Below, in pieces: positions 30,461 through 41,693 of a stretch of DNA of 64,000 nucleotides (position 1 is its first letter; each line of letters begins with the position of its first letter). The translations under genes were made by a program, and so were the position numbers. This DNA comes from Sodiomyces alkalinus F11 (taxonomy: Eukaryota; Ascomycota; Sordariomycetes; Glomerellales; Plectosphaerellaceae), in contig NW_021167085.1 in assembly GCF_003711515.1 (NCBI RefSeq), positions 683,649-747,648 of the forward strand. The letters are read 5' to 3'. The notes beneath the pieces were generated by a model. The model was given only the letters and a program-made list of their open reading frames with translations, did not search any database and was not told where the DNA came from.

Positions 30461-33052
30461 TCACCGGTACGACGCTTCCTCCAAACCATTATTCCGCGCA
30501 GGAGGCGCAGACAACGAAGAGAGAAACTGGTTGATGCACGTGAGATGCTCCCCCATGCTCATGGTCAGGCGCCGAATCTCCTCCTTCACCGCCGCGCTAT
30601 CCGCCTGGCCCTGCATGACCTCGAGCGAGGGCGGGAGGGGCGGCAGCGGCATCTCCAGCCCGCCCAGCGGGGTCCTGAGTCGTGGTCTCCTCTTCTCGGC
30701 CTGCTGCGGCTGCGGCTGCGGCTGCGGCGTGGCGGCGTCGTCGTCGAACCGCGGGGCGCTCGTGGTCTGCGGCGTCAGGTACTCGCTTTCGTCCGGGTAG
30801 TCGGAGGTCGGGGTGTCCATTGCGTCGAAGGGGTGGTTGCCGCGCTGTGAGTCGCTCATGCTGTTGCTGCTGTTGCTGCCGCCGCCGCCGCCGACGCTGC
30901 TGCCGCTGAGACTATGGTTCCGGTGCAGCTGGTGCGGCAGCAGTGATGATGCTGACGACGAGCCGAGGTGGGGTGTGTTGGAGATGGCGAGGCCGGAAAT
31001 GCTGTCGGTGAATTGGTGGGTGTTGGTGAAGGGGGAGGCGAACTCGTCTGATACGTAGATGGAGGGTTCTCGGTTCGTTGAAGGGAGGTAGATGGAAGCG
31101 TGCTTCTCGAGGTCGAAAGGGTTCGGGAATCCCATTTCGGAGCCGGTGAGCGACCCGGCTTCCGAGTGTGACGTCGAAGGCCGGGTGTACTCCGACGGCA
31201 GGTCAACCAGACCCATGTCCAAGTCGATGAGACTGCTCATAGATTCCCGGTTGTTGTTGTTGTTGGTGGTGGTGGTGGTGGTGGTGGTGGTGGTAAGATT
31301 GGGGGCCCCGAGAGTGTCAAAACCATCACCAGCACCGTAGCTCGGCTCATCAAAATGGTGTGCGGACAAACTCGGCCCCGAACCGTCGTCGTTGAACGGA
31401 AATCTGAACACCTCGGGGTTGGCGGATGCCGGCGGCGCCATAGAAGGGAACTTCCAATCCTGGGTCCTCCGGTTCGGGTTCATGTCTGCCGGGTCACTAA
31501 GGGGTGGCTTGTTGTATTCGTGACCGTCCGAGTTGTAGTCGTCGACAGATGTTCTCGGTTCTCCGGCTCGAATGGTACTCATGTCCACAAAACTGGATAG
31601 TTCAGCTCCATGAAGCGAGGCATCCAGGTCGATAAGAGACTCCCTGACGGTGGCCGACTGAGAGGACTCATCCCTCAGCGGCAAGTCGGAGGCGGGCGGA
31701 GGAATGGGGTTCCCGTAGTAGGCGCGGGAGTTATCCTCGTAATTCGAGATGGTGTTCGGGTCAAAGACCTTTTCTAATGGTGCTTTCATGGCAGCCAGCT
31801 GCTGAGGCGGCGGCCTCCGCCTGGACTTTGGCTTGGACTGGCGTTGTATCTCGGAAGGATCAAAGTCGACGTTGGAACCATAGACATCGAAGACAGCCTG
31901 GGCATCGGGTTCCTGAAGGACTTCTTCGTCGAAGGCCAGTGTCGTACTGAAATTCCACTCGTCCTTCGCCAAAGCGGTCGAGGCGAAATCGGAGACATCA
32001 GAAGGACCCTGGGCACCGCCTGGTGCAAACAAAGAGGTGCGATTGTTACCCTGCGACTCCCACATCTTGTAGCCCTTCACCAGCATGGAGAGAGACGACG
32101 TCGGGTATTGCTGGGACGTGTTGTGGATGTAAGGATGGGCCTGGACTTGCTCGATGGTCGGGCGCTGTCGGGGGTCTTCCTCCAAGCAGTACGCCACCAA
32201 GCTTTTCAGCTGATCCGAATACTGGTCTCCGTATAGACGAGGGGCGTTGGCCTTGAGCTGGTTCCCCAGTTGGTAGATGTCGAGGCCAGCCATGGCATAG
32301 GGGGGCAGGCCGGAGGCAATTTCGTAGACAAGAGATCCCAAGGCCCAGATATCCACCTCGGTCCCGTAGGACTTGTCCTGGTCAAACAGTTCCGGCGCCA
32401 TCCAGTGAGGGGTGCCAATGAATGTAGTCCGCTTGTCGAACTGCGTCTCGATGATGCCAGCCACGCCAAAGTCGCAAAGCTGGACGCCGCCAGACTCGGT
32501 GACCAACACGTTCGCGCACTTGATATCGCGGTGAATAATGCCTTGCCGATGGACCCAGTAGATAGCTTCGGCGACCTCGCGCAAGATGGGGATGATCCAC
32601 TTCTCCTGGAGACCGCCCGGGGCGGTGGGCCTCATCAGAGTGGCCACACTGCCGCCAGCGCAGTACTCGGTGATCATCCACATGGACTGGCCGACGGGCA
32701 GGGCGTCGATGACGTGGTTGATGTTCTTCGCACCGCTCTCGTTCAAAAGCTTGAGGGCATTGACCTCGGCCAAGAACTCACGGAAAGTGTCGGCGAGTTT
32801 GGGGTCGGCCGTGTCGTTCTGTTCGATGTTGATGATCTTGACGGCGACTTGCATGTTCGTCTTGAGAGCGACAGCCTTGTACACTCGCCCAAAGCTCCCT
32901 TTGCCGATTAACTCGTCAAGCCGGTAAGGAGGGGGCTCCTGTCCAGTGTCGGACAACTGCTGGTCCACCGTTTCTTGCATCCTCACGGCATCTTCCAGGG
33001 CCTTCCGCTTCGTGGCTGAGTAGAAGGCCGGTCGTACTTGGAGCGTGGCCAT
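30461..33052 (-). CDS. Ste20-family germinal-centre (Don3/MST-1-like) protein kinase
   Basis: This is a single open exon of 863 residues. The kinase domain, about residues 44-297, has GKGSFGRVYKAV, AVKIINIEQND, EYCAGGSVATLMRP, HRDIKCANVLV, DFGVAGIIE and GTPHWMAPELF with every catalytic residue present. The VAG/GTPHWMAPE pattern and the N-terminal kinase with a long tail place it in the GCK branch of Ste20 kinases. The AGGSVATLMRP motif is like fungal Don3/MST-1 kinases, which act in septation and cytokinesis. The tail, about residues 300-863, is low complexity and contains a Thr/Asn run encoded by (ACC)n(AAC)n at 31249-31292 (seen as GTT and GGT on the plus strand), plus Ser- and Gly-rich runs. 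Two tail motifs, FDPNTISNYEDNS and ESLIDLD, recur in the relic at 22.3-22.6 kb. Exact orthology is not settled. Confidence 0.88.
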   Translation of the reverse strand: MATLQVRPAFYSATKRKALEDAVRMQETVDQQLSDTGQEPPPYRLDELIGKGSFGRVYKAVALKTNMQVAVKIINIEQNDTADPKLADTFREFLAEVNALKLLNESGAKNINHVIDALPVGQSMWMITEYCAGGSVATLMRPTAPGGLQEKWIIPILREVAEAIYWVHRQGIIHRDIKCANVLVTESGGVQLCDFGVAGIIETQFDKRTTFIGTPHWMAPELFDQDKSYGTEVDIWALGSLVYEIASGLPPYAMAGLDIYQLGNQLKANAPRLYGDQYSDQLKSLVAYCLEEDPRQRPTIEQVQAHPYIHNTSQQYPTSSLSMLVKGYKMWESQGNNRTSLFAPGGAQGPSDVSDFASTALAKDEWNFSTTLAFDEEVLQEPDAQAVFDVYGSNVDFDPSEIQRQSKPKSRRRPPPQQLAAMKAPLEKVFDPNTISNYEDNSRAYYGNPIPPPASDLPLRDESSQSATVRESLIDLDASLHGAELSSFVDMSTIRAGEPRTSVDDYNSDGHEYNKPPLSDPADMNPNRRTQDWKFPSMAPPASANPEVFRFPFNDDGSGPSLSAHHFDEPSYGAGDGFDTLGAPNLTTTTTTTTTTNNNNNRESMSSLIDLDMGLVDLPSEYTRPSTSHSEAGSLTGSEMGFPNPFDLEKHASIYLPSTNREPSIYVSDEFASPFTNTHQFTDSISGLAISNTPHLGSSSASSLLPHQLHRNHSLSGSSVGGGGGSNSSNSMSDSQRGNHPFDAMDTPTSDYPDESEYLTPQTTSAPRFDDDAATPQPQPQPQQAEKRRPRLRTPLGGLEMPLPPLPPSLEVMQGQADSAAVKEEIRRLTMSMGEHLTCINQFLSSLSAPPARNNGLEEASYR

Positions 33053-33705
33053 GGTGGGCCAGTGGTTGCGCGCTGAGGCGCTGAGGCGCGTTGTGAAGAG
33101 TAAGAGTATCAGTGGCGAAGATGAATGGATAGGGAAAGTAGAGAGATGTGGAAGGGAAGTGGTGGGATGTAGGATGCGGGTTATGAAGATCAGGTCACAT
33201 CAGTCAGTATCTTTCGGCTCACGATGAGATGGAGATGCTTAGTAAGGAACGACACCCGTACTCAGCGACCCAATCATTTGCTCCATATAGTGCCCTATAG
33301 TCACGCTAGGTGTGCCAAGCATCCCGGGCTGTTTGAAACATGCATAAGCGAGCTATGGAGTTATCGGTTATCGGTTCGGGAGTGGATTCAGGTACGGGTA
33401 CACCGGTACCGAGGCCACACCGAGACTTCTCCTGACTCGCATAAAGGTGCTCGAGATAAAGAACATTCATTCACTTTGCGAGTCAAGTATTGTTCATCTT
33501 GTCTATACTTTCATTCCTTACATTTAAGCTTTGGCTACTTACATCTCGTAAATGGTCCACTCTGATCTATTCACGCAAAAGCTAGGAAAACGGAACCGGA
33601 CCCTTTGGATAGTATGCATTCATCGTATCTCAGTCCAACATGAATTCTCAGAATGACTAGATGCAGAGTAGCTTGATGGTCTCTATGACCATCAGAGTAC
33701 CTTAT
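33053..33705. other. Promoter side of the GCK kinase, 3' side of lcl3
   Basis: This region lies between two minus-strand genes. The part near 33053-33200 is the kinase leader and contains GAGGCGCTGAGGCGC near 33074-33090. The rest shows no protein frame or repeat that I recognise. Confidence 0.35.
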
Positions 33706-34638
33706 TCAAAACCATTTCCACCATCGAGACTTTTCAGTTTGTTCCTCAACCTCTCTTTGTTTCTCCTGCTGCTGCCCCTGTTTTTCCTTCTTGTATGATC
33801 GTGGGCTAACAAAGTCAGAGGGCTTGGCTGACCAAATTCCCAGCCGCTTCGCCCGGGCCTTGAGCTCAGCCGCCTTGTAAACCTTCTCCATGCCGCCCCA
33901 TTCCACCCCGCTCTTGGCTTCGTATGTAGTAGCGAGTCCCTGCTTCAATAATGGCAGCCCGACGTCTTTTCTGAAAGGAAAGCCTCTGACGTAAACTGTC
34001 GCGACGACTCTGTTGTACTGATCTCGGCTGTGAATGTATGCCCTGACTCGCCGGTTGAGTATACAGTCGGACAGGTACGCCCGAGCCTCCTGTGCAAATG
34101 GTTGGCCAGGTTGACCGAAGTACGCGCCCTCCGGAGCGTCGACGCCAGCCAGACGAACAGGAATCTGCAGGGCTGGTTAGCTATGTGGTACAAAAGTAAA
34201 GACGTAAAGAAATGATTCAAAGCTGACCGTTTTGCCTTTCAAGGCCGACCTGGTCTCCGGCACCTTTCGGAGCCACCCCCAGCCAGCCAGCCGACCACCA
34301 GGTGTGTGAAACAGATGGAATCCGTCTCCGTCTCCCACACTGGTGACTTTGCCAAACAGCGATCTCCTTCTGAAGTAGTTGTCCTGGATGCTGCCTGCGC
34401 TAGGAATTCTCTTGAGATAGGACTGGTAAAACACAAAGACGGCTAGTGAGCCGACTGCGGTAAGAAACACAGGAGTCCATTCCTTCGCGGCTTGAAGAGG
34501 AGGATCGGGTTTGGGGAGGAGGTCATTCCAAGACGGCGGGCTGCCTGGGGGAGATTCATCCTTTTCCTCTTTGGACTTTTTCGACAAGTTCGACTTGTCG
34601 GAGGATCCCGAGGATCCAAAGGGCCATGGCCATGGCAT
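33706..34638 (-). CDS. lcl3: Mitochondrial-membrane endonuclease LCL3 (SNase domain)
   Basis: Two exons, 34638-34228 and 34164-33706, encode 289 residues, joined as [19 protein letters not shown]. It begins [13 protein letters not shown], as in other fungal Lcl3 proteins; an upstream TTG in frame is not used. One membrane segment, [18 protein letters not shown], lies near residues 58-76. The staphylococcal nuclease fold follows: [20 protein letters not shown], the catalytic-site strand [26 protein letters not shown] and the [13 protein letters not shown] strand with active-site Arg/Asp positions. The C-terminus, after KRLGIWS, is a Gln/Glu/Lys-rich tail. The family is a calcium-dependent nuclease anchored in mitochondria, and its biological role is poorly known. 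Confidence 0.92.
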
Positions 34639-35294
34639 TGTGACGGCACGGCCAGCCTTGGACAACGCGTCCTATGAGACTGCCTAGATTTTGGGTTGAG
34701 GTGAGTAGGCGAATCAGATAAAAATGAGATGATACTCACCCGAGTCCGTCCTTCGGTGTAGGTAGACAGACAATTCTTGAGCGTCGTTTCCTGCTATCCG
34801 GTACAGGCTGTCTCGAGAATGGCGTCTCGGAGACCAATACTACCACAAGGTATATGCATTTAGCGTCAGAGAATCGAGTTTGGGTATATGCATTGAAAAG
34901 CGAACGGAGTATACCATGAAGGATTCACCGAGAGCTGTTGCATGCTACCAAGCGGTGAAGGCTCACCATGAAGTTCGTACACAGTGTAATGTGTGAGTAT
35001 CACGCTTGTACTCACTGTACATTTTGCCGAAAGGGAAAAAACATCTTGGCGGTATCGGAAAAACCATGGAGCCATCCCGGCCAATCATGCGACGTTGATT
35101 TCTTCAATGTCAAAGCTCGGGAGATGACGGCCATGTCACACAACCACCGCACCTCGACTTCGGTCTCGTCCCCTCTGGAGGCATCAACAATCAAAGATCG
35201 CCACCGTCCCCGGCAACAGTAGAAGAGGCTCAATTGAGGAGGATCGGTCTCCCTCAATTTCTCTTTGTCTGCCTCTCTCCACTCCTCGACGACA
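34639..35294. promoter_or_regulatory. Divergent lcl3/nuo49 promoter region
   Basis: The region between the start codons has no supported gene. The last 60 bp before the nuo49 ATG are C/T-rich (CTCAATTTCTCTTTGTCTGCC), the usual leader composition here. Both flanking products go to mitochondria. Confidence 0.4.
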
Positions 35295-36971
35295 ATGGCG
35301 AGCAGCATCTACCGTCTTGCTGGCCACAGCGCCAAGCGGTTATGCCTCCGGCCAGCCGCAACCACAGCCGCCTCCTTCGCCGCCCGGTCCCTCTCCACGA
35401 CACCCCTTCGAAGATACGCGACACCCAGCCCCGAATACCAGGGGACCCGCCTCGTCCCCGTCGACTCCGACTTTGGCATCCCCGTCAACCCCAACGCCCC
35501 ACAGGGGGACGAGGCCGACAAGAGCGTATCGGCAGTGTCGGGCGAAGAGTCGGCCGAGGGCAGGAAGGTCAGGCACTACACCGTCAACTTCGGACCGCAG
35601 CATCCCGCCGCCCACGGCGTGTTGCGATTGATTCTGGAGATCAATGGCGAGGAGATTATCCGCGCCGATCCCCACGTCGGTCTGCTGCATCGTGGCACCG
35701 AGAAGCTGTGCGAGTACAAGACCTACCTCCAGGCTCTGCCCTACTTCGACCGCCTCGACTACGTCTCCATGATGACCAACGAGCAGTGCTTCTCCCTGGC
35801 CGTCGAGAAGCTTCTCAATGTTGAAATCCCCGACCGTGCGAAATGGATTCGGACCCTGTTTGGCGAGATCACCCGTGTCCTTAACCATCTGATGTCTGTC
35901 CTGTCTCACGCTATGGACGTCGGTGCCCTGACGCCCTTCCTCTGGGGTTTCGAGGAGCGAGAGAAGCTTATGGTAAGTTTTATTATTTTCTTTTTCTTTT
36001 CTCCCCCCCCTTTCCCCTTTCCCCGTCACGTTGCATGTATTTGCGTCGCATGTTTGTAGGCCAAAGAGAAGAAGACAAGAACAAAAAAGGAAGAAAAAAA
36101 AGAAAAAAAAAGAAAGAAAAAAAAACTGACTTTGATTCGAGGAATTCTACGAACGTGTCTCCGGTGCACGTCTCCACGCCGCCTACGTCCGCCCCGGTGG
36201 CGTCTCCCAGGATCTTCCCATTGGCCTGCTTGACGATATCTACCAATGGGCCACCCAGTTCGGTGACCGCCTTGACGAAACGGAGGAGATGTTGACGGAC
36301 AACCGCATCTGGATCAACCGTCTGCAAGGCGTTGGCGTCGTCAGTGCCGCTGACGCCCTCAACCTTTCCTTCACCGGTCCCATGCTCCGTGGCTCGGGTG
36401 TCCCCTGGGACATCCGCAAGGCCGCTCCCTACGACGCCTACGACCAGGTCGAGTTCGACGTGCCCGTGGGCGTCCGCGGCGACTGCTACGACCGGTATCT
36501 CTGCCGGATGGAGGAGTTCAGGCAGTCTCTCCGCATCATCCACCAGTGCCTGAACAAGATGCCCCCCGGCCCCATTCGCGTCGAGGACTACAAGATCTCG
36601 CCCCCCCCGCGCGCCGCCATGAAGGAGAACATGGAGGCTCTCATCCACCACTTCCTCCTCTACACCAAGGGCTACTCCGTGCCCCCCGGCGAGACCTATT
36701 CCGCCATCGAGGCCCCCAAGGGTGAGATGGGCGTCTTCGTCGTCAGCGACGGCAGCGAGAGGCCGTACCGTGTCCACATCCGTGCCCCTGGATTTGCTCA
36801 CCTGGCCGGCTTCGACCATGTGTGCAAGGGTCACTTGCTTGCTGATGCTGTGGCGGTCATTGGTACTATGGATCTTGTGTTCGGTAAGTTTGCGCTCTGC
36901 GTGCCCACCTACAATCACTGGTCAGAGAGACTCGATGCTAACAAGTGAAATTAGGTGAGGTTGACCGATAG
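35295..36971 (+). CDS. nuo49: NADH:ubiquinone oxidoreductase 49-kDa subunit (NDUFS2)
   Basis: Three exons, 35295-35972, 36142-36883 and 36955-36971, encode 478 residues. The presequence is Arg/Ser-rich with [14 protein letters not shown]. Core motifs are [71 protein letters not shown] and the C-terminal [20 protein letters not shown]. The last coding exon is only 17 nt and supplies EVDR after DLVFG, the conserved subunit end. This subunit, with PSST, forms the ubiquinone reduction site of complex I at the mitochondrial inner membrane. The first intron contains an A-rich purine run (about 36066-36125). An in-frame TTG 30 nt upstream is not the start. It is convergent with coq6. Confidence 0.96.
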
Positions 36972-37286
36972 ATGTTGGTTTAAGAGGGCAAAATGAGGTA
37001 GAGGATCGTAAGGTCTATTCCGTTTGTACTAGTAGGGAAAAGACAGAGCATCAAGTTGACGTATATATCACATCGTTCTTTTTTGTTTCCTAAGTTATCA
37101 TTTTTTCCCACACAATATTGCCCGTGATATTGCATTCCGCCATGGTGGATACGATGTGTGCCACACTACTCTCGTCTCGTGGTATGACAGACTGGCAAAG
37201 AAGTTTGATACTGTTGTAAGGTAGGTAGTGATACATTGCATAGTACACGGGGATGGAAGGGCAAAATATATGTACAGCAGCCCATC
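36972..37286. other. Facing 3' ends of nuo49 and coq6
   Basis: This 315-bp region between convergent stops is relatively AT-rich, with TTCTTTTTTGTTTCC and ATTTTTTCCC runs near 37077-37108 suited to 3' end formation. No gene is seen. Confidence 0.45.
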
Positions 37287-38838
37287 TTATACAAGCTTAG
37301 CTCCGCTTCCTGCGGCTTGGCTCATCAAGAACTTCTTCAACGGCCCCATCGCATTGACAGCATTCAGCCCCAGCGAGCGCAACGGCACCAAGGGACCGCT
37401 CCCCACGGAGTAGAGCTTGTGAATCTTGTCGCAGACTCCCAGCAAAACGTGGTTGGCAGCGTAGCGCTCCGCGTTGTAAGACTCCAGGGACAGCGTAGAG
37501 CCCAGGTCCTGGCCGTGGGACACAGCGTACTCGATGGTCCTGGCCAGACTCTGGACGTCCCCCTGGCCTTGGTTCAGACCTTGGCCGGCAAGTGGGTGGA
37601 TCGCGTGTGCCGCATCGCCGATCAGGGCGACACGCTCGCCGGTGTAGGTATCGGCGTGGCGCATTTTCAGGGGGAAAGACGCGACGGTGCCTTCCTGCAC
37701 GCCAACGACCGTCTGGGGGATCAAATGCGGGTCGAAAGGCGTGTGGTTGAGTCTCCACGCGAGCTCCTCTTCTTGGCCTGACGTCTGCTTGTGCATGAAC
37801 TCCAGGTCCACCGGGGAAAGCCGAAAGGCCGCGTTCACCATGGCAATGAACTCCTGGGGAGGGAGGCTCTTCAGGAGAGCCGCGTTCTCTGGGGTCGTCG
37901 ACCATACTAGTGTCGAATAATTTCCAGGTAGAGGCAGCATGGCCACCGGGCCCGTCGGTAGGAATCGTTGGTACGCGACCTTGCTGTATTCGCCACCCCA
38001 GCCATCTCCTTCCAATTCCAGCGTGGCAACAACGCCGTGTCTGTCGTAATCCCATCCCCGGCTCTCGATGCCCGCAAACGTCCGGACAGGACTGTTGACA
38101 CCATCGGCCCCCACGAGTAACCGTGCATATAGCTCGCGCCCCCCGGATAATTGTACAACGGGCCATTGTCGGAGATCGAGGTCGGGCTGCTCGGACCCGA
38201 ATGATATGTGCTCGACTTTCGCCCCGTCGAAGATGGAGACGCCGCCTAGCTCCTTTAGCCGTTTGAGTAGCCCGGACGTGAGGTTGAGGTTTTCGGTCAT
38301 ATAGGCAATAATCCCTCCCTCGGATGCCGCGCTGTCCTGCGCCCAGTCAAACTCGATGCGTGCCCCAGATACACCATCCCAGACCTGCATTTCTTGATAC
38401 TCCTGGACGCGGCTGCGCTGTATGTGGCTCCATGCGCCGATAGAGTCGAGGTGTCGCGCGGATGTCGGTGTCAATGAGCTGCATCGGTTGGAAAACCGGT
38501 CTGCCGGTAGCCTCCAATCCCGAATCTTGGATAGATCTTGCGCCTCTACAAGGGCGACGCGGAGGTGCGAGGTAGTTGGATTCGCACCTGAAGGGATCGG
38601 CAGTTAGCATCGCTGAAAACCCAGCTCAAAGGCAAAGGGCACCGTAAGACGTACGGAGGGCAGTGAGGAGACTTAGGCCGGCCGGGCCCCCTCCAACGCA
38701 GACCACATCGTAAAAGTCCGGCTCGGAACTGCTTGCGCTGGCGAATGTCCTGGAGGATTGATATTGGAAGCGTTGAGTACAACTGCGACACACGAACCGT
38801 GTCCCAAAGGTAAGGACGCGTCTCCCAAGCCCGGCCAT
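37287..38838 (-). CDS. coq6: Ubiquinone biosynthesis flavin monooxygenase COQ6
   Basis: Two exons, 38838-38655 and 38587-37287, encode 494 residues, joined as LLTALR-ANPTTSHLRVALVE. The N-terminus has a mitochondrial presequence, FVCRSCTQRFQYQSSRTFAS. Flavin-binding motifs are VVCVGGGPAGLSLLTAL, the LLVGADGVNSPVR segment and ALIGDAAHAIHPLAGQGLNQG. Coq6 hydroxylates the C5 position of the ubiquinone ring precursor in the matrix-side CoQ synthome. The C-terminus (GPLKKFLMSQAAG) is conserved in the family. The intron has a GTACGT donor and GCTAAC branch site. It neighbours the ubiquinone-binding subunit of complex I in convergent orientation, and shares a 665-bp promoter region with src1. Confidence 0.95.
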
Positions 38839-39503
38839 CGTTTAGAGAGGAGACCCAAAGACAGAGCCCGTTAAAACCGAGATATTAATGCGTCCGGAGT
38901 TTCGAAACCATTTATTTTCGTATAATAAAGTTCGAGAAGCGTCGTGCGAAGTAGTCTAGCTGTCGCCTCAGCCAAGCCACACATCATGTGGCGCAATGCC
39001 TGACTAATCATATCATGTTTCGCCATTTTCGGTAATCGTACAATATTATGTACTCGGTACGTCAGGGACCCCACCGATCCCACTTTTTCTCACCACGTTG
39101 CCACAGAGACCGAGGTCCCCTCCCTCATCGACATCATCACGACCCTGTCGGTTTTTTTCTTGTCAACATGCAACACGTCTGTCCCATTGTTCCTATTTCT
39201 TCCACTGTCTGTGCATACCAATATCCCAACATTCTGTGGCCGCATCTGGGGTCACGTCAAGGCAACGGGTACCTACATTCTCAAAGGCTTGTGATCTACA
39301 GGAATATTCCCGAGGTCTCTCGCCTTCCCTGAAGTTTCTTTTGCAGGTCGCAACAACCTTTCAACCCAACTTTGTCTCACAAAGTAGTGGCCCATTTTCG
39401 GCACCTTCTTCGGGTTCCGGACGGACGTCACTCTCACCCTCTCAACTTCCTGCCCCACAAAGCTCGTTTCTCTAGCCTGCGCGACACGACGACGGCTACC
39501 AAG
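38839..39503. promoter_or_regulatory. Divergent coq6/src1 promoter region
   Basis: No gene is supported between the two start codons. The src1 side becomes C/T-rich from about 39090. A frame in phase with src1 is open back to 39372 but has no upstream ATG, so it is read here as leader sequence. Confidence 0.4.
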
Positions 39504-41693
39504 ATGGAGGACGAGTACGACTATCTTCAGCCTGGGTTTGATCCCAAAACGTTGACAGTGCCCCGACTACGCTCGATTCTCGTTGCCCACGATGTCCAGT
39601 ACCCCGGCACTGCGAAGAAGTCCCAGCTTATCGAGCTCTACTATGAGGGTGTAGTACCCAAGGCGAAGAAATTCTTGGATAAACAGGCACGTGCGAAAAG
39701 GTCCAGCATGGGGATTGTCGATATGCCCAGCGGTAACTCGGCTTCGTTTGACGACTCCGATCTTCAACCTCCGACACAGACGAGACGATCTCGGTCTCCA
39801 CGAAAGGCCTCGGCTAGAATCAAGCCCGAGGAGCAGGAAGAGCCAGAGCCTGTGCGAGCCCAAAGCCCAACGAAGCGGAGGGTGCGTGGCACCAGCCGCC
39901 AACTATCCCATCCCCCGGACGAGGATGACCGGGAACTTTTGCGGTCTCCTAGAAGAACCACTCGCAATGTGACTCCTCAGGTTAAGGTAGAGGAATCCGA
40001 CGATGACTTCTTCAGACGCACCCGGGAGGCGGAGGGCCCGTTCTCGTCTGATAACCCCTTTCAGAGCGGGAGCTCTCCGCTCACGGCCCCACGCTCAGCA
40101 AGCAGCCGCCGGAGGACTGCCGGGCAAGAACCAACCACCCCGCACTACGAGAAGGAGGCTAGACGACGAACGGATGGGCACGCTGCACTCGACGGCCCAA
40201 AGTCATCCAAGTCTCGCAAATCATTCGAAGTGCCCGTAAGCAAGTTTTCGGGGCAGCAGACGCCAGAAGTTCATGACGTTGACGCCGGCGAGGAGTTTAC
40301 ACCCGAAGAACAATTCGAGTTGGAATTGGAGATGGCATCCAAAGGGCAAACGGCGGTTCAACCTCGTCAAACACAAGCTCCCAAGCGGCGATCGGGCTTC
40401 AAGGTTCCTATCATGGCTCTGGGTGTTACCCTGCTCAGCGCATATGCCGGCTGGTATCGGCAGGAGAAGATCGCTGTCGGATACTGTGGCCTCGGCAGAC
40501 CTGCGACGCAGATCATACCTCCTGAGGTTCCGGTTCCCGATTGGGCTGTGCCCTTCATCGAACCTCAATGTGAGCCTTGCCCGCAGCATGCCTACTGCTA
40601 CGAAGACTTTTCCGTGCGCTGCGAACCCGACTTTGTCTTGAAGCCCCATCCCCTCTCTGCCGGTGGAATCCTCCCTCTTCCTCCTACCTGTGAACCTGAT
40701 GGGGAGAAAGTGCGCCGTGTCAAGGTAGTAGCGGACAAGGTTGTTGAGGAGCTACGTGAGAGGCGGGCGCGGTTCGAGTGCGGCGAACTCGTCGACGAGG
40801 CCGGTCGCAATGATGAAGGCCCTGGCATTGCGGAGGATCAGCTGCGCAAGACCATCAGCGACAAACGCAGCAAGAGGATGAACGAGCAAGAATTTGACGA
40901 CCTCTGGCTCGCTGCCCTCGGAGATGTGAAGGAACGCGAGGAGATTGAGGTAGTTGAGTAAGTCCCCACCCATCTCATTTAACCATCATTTGCCCTCCAT
41001 CCCTGCCATTCGGCCGCTCCCTTTCTTCCCCTTCATAGAGCCATTCTGACCAGTAGTCCCACTAACCAGACCGGTTATGGTGGAACTAGAACGGCCAATT
41101 CCTCCGGCGTTCCAATCACCTACCTCTCGTCCACCTCTCTCGCTCGCCTTTCGCTCGGGTGCGCAGCCAAGCGCTCCTTCAGGCTCGGACTGGAGCGATA
41201 TCGACTCCCTGCTGGATCTCTAAGCCTCCTGGCCATCTTGTACTTTTACGCCCGTTCTCGCTACAGGTCCTACAAGTCAGAGATGGCCCAGGTACCCGCT
41301 CTCGTCGACCTTGTCCTCTCCCGGCTCGCCGCGCAGAAGGAACTCGGCGAAGAGGAGATTGACGAGCCCTGGCTATTCCTTCCGAACCTGCGCGACGACG
41401 TGCTCAGGTCGGTGCACTCGCTTGGCGACCGCGATCGCATCTGGAAACGCGTCCGGGCTGTTGTTGAGCAGAACAGCAATGTCCGGACCAGCCAGCGGGA
41501 GAGCCGCAACGGAGAAGTCGGCCGCGCCTGGGAATGGATAGGACCCATCGGAGGCGAGGCTGCCCGGAGGCGGCGGAGCGGACGTATTTCCTTCGGGGCG
41601 GACGTCGAGAAGGAAGAGACGCCCGAGATGGTGCACAAGACGGAGAAAGGGGCCGGACACTCGAGATGGGAAGAGTCGCGCCCCGTGTATTAA
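39504..41693 (+). CDS. src1: Inner nuclear membrane protein SRC1/HEH1 (HeH-LEM, MSC domain)
   Basis: Two exons, 39504-40957 and 41054-41693, encode 697 residues; the GTAAGT donor and a GACCAG acceptor join EVVD-SPTNQTGYGG. Residues about 12-55 form the HeH/LEM-like fold (FDPKTLTVPRLRSILVAHDV, KKSQLIELYYEGV). A Ser/Arg-rich linker with RSRSPRKAS and RRSRSP-like motifs follows, plausible nuclear localisation signals. A first membrane segment VPIMALGVTLLSAYAGWY lies near residue 310. A lumenal part has Cys-rich EPQCEPCPQHAYCYEDFSV and the second membrane segment SLSLLAILYFYARSRY. The C-terminal nucleoplasmic MSC winged-helix region includes IDEPWLFLPNLRDDVL. The family anchors chromatin and rDNA at the nuclear envelope and assists nuclear pore quality control. 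Confidence 0.92.

Noticed and set aside
34639..34665. Upstream non-ATG extensions of lcl3, nuo49 and src1
   Set aside because: The extended frames begin at TTG codons (34665, 35265, 39372); in each case the first ATG downstream matches the family N-terminus.
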